Of a stretch of DNA of 8,943 bases, positions 4,846-8,943 are shown piece by piece. This stretch comes from Candidatus Bathyarchaeota archaeon. Lineage in GTDB: Archaea; Thermoproteota; Bathyarchaeia; Hecatellales; Hecatellaceae. The translations under genes and the position numbers were made by a program. The notes below the pieces were generated by a model that had not been told where the DNA came from, searched no databases, and worked only from the letters and a program-made list of their open reading frames with translations. Every line of letters starts with the position of its first letter. The stretch's first letter is position 1. Location of the stretch: positions 1 through 8,943 of the forward strand of contig DAOVDL010000017.1 in NCBI GenBank assembly GCA_030669485.1, written 5' to 3'.

Positions 4846-6246
4846 ATGTTGATGTCTGAGAGTTTCGGGGGTATTGCTGAGAGAATCATAGACACGATAT
4901 TTACAGTAGACCTAGAGGGGCGAGTTACCTATGTTTCCCCAGCAGTGAAGAGGATCCTTGGCTATAAGCCAGATGAGCTGATTGGTAAACCCCTTCAGAG
5001 CTACTTAGCCGAATTGAATGTTCCCAAGGAAGACCTTCTAATCTTCAATGAAGCGAAGGGTCTAACCATCGAGGGCCTACAGCTGGAGATACTGAAGAAA
5101 GACGGAACACGAACTTTCGTTGAGATCAATACGTCCCCCTCACTCAAAGACGGAAAGGTGACTGGAACTCAAGGAATTATCAGAGACATCACCGAACGCA
5201 AGCAGATGGAGGAGGCTTTGCGGGAGAGCGAGGAAAAATTTCGAGTTCTAGCAGAAAACACTCAGGATATCATCTGTCTTCACCATCCGGACAGTAGATA
5301 TATTTACGTCAGCCCTTCCTGTAAGAAGGTGCTGGGATATGAGCCAGCCGAACTTGTCGGGAAAAACCCATGCGAGCTTGTACATCCCGAAGACATAGAG
5401 ACCCTTCGAAAAGGGTCTGGCAGAGTTCTTACAGGAGAAAACATCCCTGTTACTTATCGAATCAGAAAAAAGTCAGGAGAACATATCTGGTTCGAGTCAA
5501 CTAACCAAATTATAAAAGATGAGAAAGGCAACATCACTCGACTTGTCAGCGTATCTAGGGACATAACCGAACGGATGAAGGCGGAGGAGGAGAGGTTGAA
5601 GGTTATGGGTGAGGTGGCTAGAGCTATCGCCCATGACAGTCGGAACCCGTTGCAGGCCATCCGCTACGCCGCGGGCTTCCTCAGGGAGGAGATGCCCGTA
5701 GAGAAGAGGGGGGAGATGTTGAAGTTGATCGACCGGAACGTCGTTGCAGCTGACAGGATTATGGAGAACCTGATGGAATTTGCCTCACTTCCACCTCCAA
5801 AGCTTAGGGCGGAGGATATTAACCAGGTGCTACGGGAAACGCTCAGCAAGACAGTTCTGCCGAGGGGTGTGAAGCTGACCACCCATTATGGTGACCTCCC
5901 CCCAGCTAGGGTGGATAGGGAGCAGTTGAGCCGGGTCTTCGACAACCTCATCCTGAACGCGGTGCAGGCCATGCCAGAGGGAGGAAAGCTCCACATATCG
6001 ACAGGGCAGGTGGGAGACCTCATCGAGGTGAAGGTCAAGGATACGGGACTGGGCATACCTGAGAAGGAACTCAAGAAACTCTTCCACCCCTTCTACACCA
6101 CCAAGGCGCAAGGCACCGGGCTGGGCCTCGCCAACGCGAAACGGGTGATGGAAACCCACGGAGGCACCATCACCGTGGAAAGCGAGGCGGGAAAGGGCAC
6201 CACCGTTACAGTGCGGCTGCCAATAAAACCCACCGACGTTAGTTGA
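4846..6246 (+). CDS. Soluble double-PAS sensor histidine kinase
   Basis: 466 residues from ATG 4846; GGAGG at 4836-4840 fits this start (or ATG 4852) better than ATG 4834. Domain order: PAS 1 (about 8-118, ending IIRDITERKQ), PAS 2 (about 130-245, ending VSRDITERMK), dimerisation/phosphoacceptor domain with His263 in AIAHDSRNPLQAI, then the ATPase domain. Its boxes are complete: N (Asn371, NLILNAVQA), G1 (VKDTGLGIP), F (LFHPFYTT) and G2 (QGTGLGLANAK). No transmembrane segment or signal peptide is seen, so it senses a cytoplasmic cue or a partner protein. PAS domains may hold a cofactor; none can be named. It lies 105 bases after rsbX on the same strand and ahead of a response regulator, so it is a candidate output of the RsbT switch and the phosphodonor for that regulator. 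The former is inference. Confidence 0.93.
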   Translation: MLMSESFGGIAERIIDTIFTVDLEGRVTYVSPAVKRILGYKPDELIGKPLQSYLAELNVPKEDLLIFNEAKGLTIEGLQLEILKKDGTRTFVEINTSPSLKDGKVTGTQGIIRDITERKQMEEALRESEEKFRVLAENTQDIICLHHPDSRYIYVSPSCKKVLGYEPAELVGKNPCELVHPEDIETLRKGSGRVLTGENIPVTYRIRKKSGEHIWFESTNQIIKDEKGNITRLVSVSRDITERMKAEEERLKVMGEVARAIAHDSRNPLQAIRYAAGFLREEMPVEKRGEMLKLIDRNVVAADRIMENLMEFASLPPPKLRAEDINQVLRETLSKTVLPRGVKLTTHYGDLPPARVDREQLSRVFDNLILNAVQAMPEGGKLHISTGQVGDLIEVKVKDTGLGIPEKELKKLFHPFYTTKAQGTGLGLANAKRVMETHGGTITVESEAGKGTTVTVRLPIKPTDVS

Positions 6247-6360
6247 GCGGGTGGAGGTTTGAACAAAAAATGAGTACAGAAGCAGAGAGACCTCCTACCT
6301 TATGTTGGGGCTTGCAGACCTTGCTAAGCAACCTTCACCTGAAGAGGTTAATGCATCATT

Positions 6361-6370
6361 TTTTATATGC
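6361..6370 (+). promoter_or_regulatory. Candidate TATA box for the response regulator gene
   Basis: TTTTATATGC, preceded by a T-rich tract, lies 61 bases before the start at 6431 within the 184-base gap after the kinase gene. It would put transcription start near 6390-6395 and suggests the regulator and following gene can be expressed apart from the kinase. A 54-codon ORF crosses the gap (ATG 6270 to TGA 6434), but I do not regard it as a gene. Confidence 0.4.
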
Positions 6371-6430
6371 CTCTAATCTAACAGGGAGTAGAACGTTTTT
6401 CAGTATGTTCCGTAAATATAGGGTTGAATT

Positions 6431-6895
6431 ATGATGGGAGAGAAGCAGGTTTCCATTTTAATCGTGGATGATAGTAAGGACATAAACATAAGCCTCAAGA
6501 ATGTTTTTGAGGCGAAGGGTTACGCTGTGGAGACTGCGTTGACTGCTAGGGAGGGGTTGGAGAAGGTTGAGCGCCGGGGCTTCAACATAGCCCTCATAGA
6601 CATCAAGCTCCCAGACAGATCGGGGGTGGAGGTACTGAAGGAGATCAGACGAAGGCAGCCCACCGCCATAAGCATCATGATCACCGGATACGCCAACCTG
6701 GAGAACGCTGCAGCCTCCTTGAACGAGGGAGCGTTCGCCTACCTCCAGAAGCCGCTTGACATCGACAGGGTTCTGGAGACGGTGAAGCGGGCGGTGGAGA
6801 CCCAGCGGGAACTCGCGGTTGCGACCGAGAAGAGTGTCACCACCTTCATAAAGGAACGGGCAGAACAGTTGCGGAGAGAGGGAAAGCTTTCTTAG
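6431..6895 (+). CDS. Response regulator with receiver domain and short C-terminal helix, no DNA-binding domain
   Basis: 154 residues; ATG 6431 or 6434. A full receiver (CheY-like) domain occupies 5-125: acidic pair Asp13-Asp14 (LIVDDSKD), phosphoacceptor Asp57 (ALIDIKLPD), Thr85 (IMITGYA) and Lys107 (LQKPLD). The phosphate switch residues are thus all there. Residues 126-154 form a charged helix (TTFIKERAEQLRREGK) and no HTH or enzyme domain follows. It must act by binding another protein, in the manner of CheY or Spo0F. It follows the histidine kinase on the same strand, so it is most likely its phosphoacceptor. A small gene begins 10 bases downstream and is a candidate partner. No strong SD is seen. 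Confidence 0.92.
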   Translation: MMGEKQVSILIVDDSKDINISLKNVFEAKGYAVETALTAREGLEKVERRGFNIALIDIKLPDRSGVEVLKEIRRRQPTAISIMITGYANLENAAASLNEGAFAYLQKPLDIDRVLETVKRAVETQRELAVATEKSVTTFIKERAEQLRREGKLS

Positions 6896-6905
6896 AGCAG
6901 GGATC

Positions 6906-7190
6906 GTGATGGCGGCTAAACGCTTCGCCGAAGAGACTGAACGCCTAAACATCCCCTCAAGCGCCGTCAAGGCCAGCCTCGTAAAGGCGTTAGGAGACCT
7001 GCTGGGGGAGTCCCCGAGAGACGCAACCGTATATCACCTAAAACTGAACGAATGCAACGATGTAGAACAGCTGGCGGAGAGGCTGACACTCATCTTCGGC
7101 GAAGGCGCAACCATACTCCTAGACGTCACACTCCAAGAATGCAAAACACTTAAAATCAAAAAAGATGCTGGTTTTGAAACTGAAACGTAG
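6906..7190 (+). CDS. Small protein of unknown function linked to the response regulator
   Basis: 94 residues from GTG 6906, or 93 from ATG 6909. Not recognised with confidence. It seems to have a helical N-terminal half (AVKASLVKALGDLLGE), then a strand (ATVYHLKLNE), a helix (VEQLAERLTLIFGEGAT) and a strand (ILLDVTLQEC). The pieces 'YHL...', 'L-x-x-I-F-G-E-G-A' remind me of NitrOD5, an archaeal signalling output domain described in thaumarchaea; this is recall and unverified. It starts 10 bases after the regulator stop and is surely co-transcribed. It could be the effector of that regulator, which lacks an output domain of its own. No zinc motif, signal peptide or membrane segment is visible. 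Confidence 0.7.
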   Translation: MMAAKRFAEETERLNIPSSAVKASLVKALGDLLGESPRDATVYHLKLNECNDVEQLAERLTLIFGEGATILLDVTLQECKTLKIKKDAGFETET

Positions 7191-7292
7191 TCCTAGGTTC
7201 TTAACGACCTCGAAGATTGGACGACCAGGCTCTCACGTGGTTCCGTCGATGTAGGTGGGTTCCCCCAAAATGCCACAGCAGTCCGTCATCTA

Positions 7293-8186
7293 TTAGTGTG
7301 AAGCAGTACTGCTCCTGCTTCCTTTTTTCGCTAACCCTTTTCTGGGCATCATCCCCTTTCCCAGTATCTCGTCCATGCTTCCAGACCTATAGCCCTTCAA
7401 GTCCAGTGTCACATAGGTGAAGCCTAAGGTCTGAAGCTTATCCACAACTCTATTCATGAGCTTGGCATCAAAAAGTCTGCGCTCTTCTCTGCCAACCTCA
7501 ATTCGAGCTAATTCCCCGTGGTGGCGCACCCTCAGCCTACTCACCCCAAGAAGCTTCTTCAAGAACGCCTCTGCCTCTGCAACCCGTCGGAGACCCTCTG
7601 CTGTGATCTTCTCTCCGTAGGGGAACCGGGAAGAGAGACAGGACATAGAAGGTTTATGGGTTGTGGAAAGCCCAAGCATCTCTGCAATTGCGTAGGTCTC
7701 AGCCTTGGTCACATCTGCCTCAGCCAGCGGGCTTCGGATCCCCCCCTCCTCCAAGGCTAGGGCGCCGGGTCGATGGTTCTTCAAGTCATCGACATTTGTT
7801 CCATCCATTATAGCATCTACTCCCTCTTCCTCACCAACCCGCCTCATCATCCAGACTATCTCCTTCTTGCAATGGTAGCATCGGTCAGGCGGGTTTCGGG
7901 TGAAATTTGGGTTTTTAAGTACATCTACCTCCTCGACTCGATGTTTTATTTCCAACTCCCCCGCAATTCTCTTGGCGTCTTCCAACTCTCCGGGAGGTAG
8001 AGAAGCAAAGTTAGCTGTCACAGCAACCACCTTATCTCCTAGAGCCCTCTTGGCTAAGGCTGCAACCACCGAACTGTCAACACCGCCAGACAATGCCACA
8101 AGAACACTTCCCCTAGCCCGAAGATCAGATTCAATCATCTTCACTTTGGCATTCAGCTCTTCACCGAGCATAGTATGTTTTTCCAT
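7293..8186 (-). CDS. larE: LarE-family PP-loop sulfur transferase
   Basis: 297 residues from ATG 8186. GTG 8195 lies upstream in frame, but the SD GGAAGGTGA (8193-8201) covers that codon and is well placed for ATG 8186. Numbered from 8186: the ATP-pyrophosphatase loop LVALSGGVDSS (about 29-39), CYHCKK with Cys103 and Cys106, DGTNVDD (about 128-134), RSPLAEADVTKAE, and MSCLSSRFPYGEKI with Cys183, the position of the LarE sulfur-donor cysteine. LarE adenylates and thiolates pyridinium biscarboxylate to make the pincer nickel cofactor of lactate racemase-family enzymes. The extra CxxC suggests the class that binds a [4Fe-4S] cluster through three Cys and need not sacrifice its own cysteine. No larB, larC or larA is in the window. 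The C-terminal ~20 residues are basic and probably disordered. NAD synthetase/GuaA-like enzymes share the PP-loop, but not the Cys motifs. Confidence 0.88.
   Translation of the reverse strand: MEKHTMLGEELNAKVKMIESDLRARGSVLVALSGGVDSSVVAALAKRALGDKVVAVTANFASLPPGELEDAKRIAGELEIKHRVEEVDVLKNPNFTRNPPDRCYHCKKEIVWMMRRVGEEEGVDAIMDGTNVDDLKNHRPGALALEEGGIRSPLAEADVTKAETYAIAEMLGLSTTHKPSMSCLSSRFPYGEKITAEGLRRVAEAEAFLKKLLGVSRLRVRHHGELARIEVGREERRLFDAKLMNRVVDKLQTLGFTYVTLDLKGYRSGSMDEILGKGMMPRKGLAKKGSRSSTASH
7300..7328 (+). terminator. Hairpin plus T-run ending the plus-strand signalling genes
   Basis: GAAGCAG (7300-7306) pairs with CTGCTTC (7315-7321), followed at once by a run of six T (7323-7328). A 12-bp perfect palindrome, AGCAGTACTGCT (7302-7313), is nested in it. 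The order stem then T-run fits termination of plus-strand transcripts from the 6906 gene. It lies inside the 3' end of the convergent larE gene, so the two transcription units overlap at their ends. Confidence 0.5.
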
Positions 8187-8261
8187 GGCATTCACCTTCC
8201 TTCAAACTTGCTGGTAGGTTACAGGTATAGGATGCCTAGCAGTTGAATGGAAAGGGGGGTG

Positions 8262-8273
8262 TATTAAAATAAT
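8262..8273 (-). promoter_or_regulatory. Candidate TATA element for larE
   Basis: On the minus strand this reads TTATTTTAATAC, about 75 bases before the larE start, in the 154-base divergent gap (8187-8340). Transcription would begin near 8240. It is AT-rich but not a strict consensus, so this is tentative. Confidence 0.3.
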
Positions 8274-8304
8274 CCCTTCAGTCCGCTTCTGGCTTATTTT
8301 TACT

Positions 8305-8315
8305 TAAAACTATAA
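8305..8315 (+). promoter_or_regulatory. Candidate TATA box for the radB-like gene
   Basis: The AT-rich TTAAAACTATAAA lies about 25-36 bases before ATG 8341, the usual distance from TATA box to start in archaea. An in-frame stop (TAG, 8338-8340) directly precedes the ATG. The transcript would be leaderless or nearly so, which fits the lack of an SD before 8341. Confidence 0.45.
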
Positions 8316-8340
8316 ACCTCAAAGTCGCTATAGCCTTTAG

Positions 8341-8943
8341 ATGCAGAGGATGCCACTTAAAAAACGAACCCGTTCACCGAGATCCGCGTCTTGGGCTACT
8401 TTAAGGAGGCGCCCTACAGCCTGCCCCAGCCTCGACAGGCTTCTCCACGGCGGCTTACCTCGAGGGCAACTTACCTTAATCTACGGTGAGGCTGCAACAG
8501 GGAAGACCGCTATCGCCATCCAGAGTGCAGTATCCTGCACTAGGGGAGGACTTGAAGTTCTCTTCTTAGATGCCGACGGATCCTTCCCTGCTGAGAGGCT
8601 TAAGCAGATTGCAGGCTCCAGTCTGCGTGAAGTGGCGCCTTTAATCAATATTTCCACACCGAGGAACCTCTTCGAACAGTCAACCATCATTGAGGAGCTG
8701 GACAGGTTTACTGATGATAACCTCGGCCTCATAGTGGTTGATACTATCAATAGCCTCTACCGTCTAGCTGCCACAGAAGTGGATAAACGCTTCAGCTTTA
8801 ACAGGGAGCTTAATAGACAGCTGGCTTATCTAACCCACTTCGCGAAGACCTTTGATCTTCCTATAATTCTGACAAGCCAAGTTCACAGCATCCTAAAGGA
8901 AAATGACCTCCAAACAGACCAGATTGAGCCTGTGGCAACACGG
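8341..8943 (+). CDS. radB: RadB-like RecA-family ATPase (5' part; runs off the window)
   Basis: 201 residues are visible and the frame is open to the last base. The RecA core starts at about residue 28 (CPSLDRLLHGGLPRG), followed by Walker A GEAATGKT (49-56), the acidic strand FLDADGS, and Walker B LGLIVVDT (128-135). The SLYR and LTSQVH pieces are typical of RadA/RadB proteins. The start of the core at 'CPSLDRLL-GG', with no HhH domain before it, favours RadB, the archaeal RadA paralogue that assists homologous recombination, over RadA itself. KaiC-like ATPases are the main alternative. The first ~27 residues are Arg/Ser-rich and unlike a RadB N-terminus. An SD-like AAGGAGG (8403-8409) sits just before the core without a canonical start after it. 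Start ATG 8341 or 8350 is thus provisional. Confidence 0.8.
   Translation, partial: MQRMPLKKRTRSPRSASWATLRRRPTACPSLDRLLHGGLPRGQLTLIYGEAATGKTAIAIQSAVSCTRGGLEVLFLDADGSFPAERLKQIAGSSLREVAPLINISTPRNLFEQSTIIEELDRFTDDNLGLIVVDTINSLYRLAATEVDKRFSFNRELNRQLAYLTHFAKTFDLPIILTSQVHSILKENDLQTDQIEPVATR

Noticed and set aside
6270..6434. 54-codon ORF between kinase and response regulator
   Set aside because: No SD, odd composition, and a probable TATA box lies inside it. A second short frame (ATG 6302, reading M-L-G-L-A-D-L-A-K) is also unsupported.
6458..6970. 170-codon minus-strand ORF over the response regulator
   Set aside because: Long only because of the codon bias of the real gene on the other strand; the receiver motifs on the plus strand are decisive.
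7518..8217. Plus-strand ORFs opposite larE
   Set aside because: Antisense shadows of a complete LarE with all motifs.
8481..8750. 89-codon minus-strand ORF inside the radB-like gene
   Set aside because: Antisense to Walker A and B motifs that are plainly coding on the plus strand.
1..8943. CRISPR array, tRNA, rRNA, transposase or integrase
   Set aside because: No regularly spaced direct repeats, no tRNA-like cloverleaf that I could find by eye, and no ORF with transposase or recombinase motifs.

Overview
The window is most likely from an archaeon, probably of the TACK/Bathyarchaeia type. The right end carries the start of a RadB-like (archaeal RadA/RecA-family) ATPase. The genes are compact and mix strong Shine-Dalgarno (SD) sites with GTG and TTG starts, candidate TATA boxes precede several of them, and two PIN-domain (VapC) genes are present. 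No rRNA, tRNA, CRISPR array, transposase or integrase was seen. The organism assignment is inference from gene families, not a database result.

Left part (1-2055) is accessory in character. It holds the 3' end of a small antitoxin-like gene, a convergent VapC-type PIN gene with no visible partner, and three small plus-strand genes: a ribbon-helix-helix (RHH) plus Cys/His protein, a 34-residue zinc ribbon, and a second RHH-like protein. A minus-strand toxin-antitoxin pair follows, made of a PIN ribonuclease and a 53-residue protein at 1894-2055. About 415 bases without a firm gene lie next (2056-2471); they hold a candidate TATA box, an imperfect 20-bp palindrome and short leader ORFs.

Centre (2472-4740) is the main discovery: a complete, tightly packed rsbR-rsbS-rsbT-rsbX set, the parts list of a bacterial stressosome. 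RsbR and RsbS are STAS scaffold proteins that keep the phosphorylatable Thr and Ser. RsbT is the switch kinase with an intact ATP site, and RsbX is a PP2C-type phosphatase with its metal-binding Asp residues. In bacteria a signal makes RsbT phosphorylate RsbS/RsbR, which frees RsbT to act on an output protein; RsbX resets the complex. In Bacillus the output leads to sigma-B, which archaea lack.

Next on the same strand (4846-7190) come a double-PAS histidine kinase, a CheY-like response regulator without a DNA-binding domain, and a small protein of unknown function. These are the obvious candidates for the output path. The order resembles bacterial stressosome loci that have two-component genes in place of sigma-B.

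Right part (7293-8943) holds a minus-strand LarE-family sulfur transferase with three conserved cysteines, a divergent promoter region, and the 5' part of the radB-like gene, which runs off the window.
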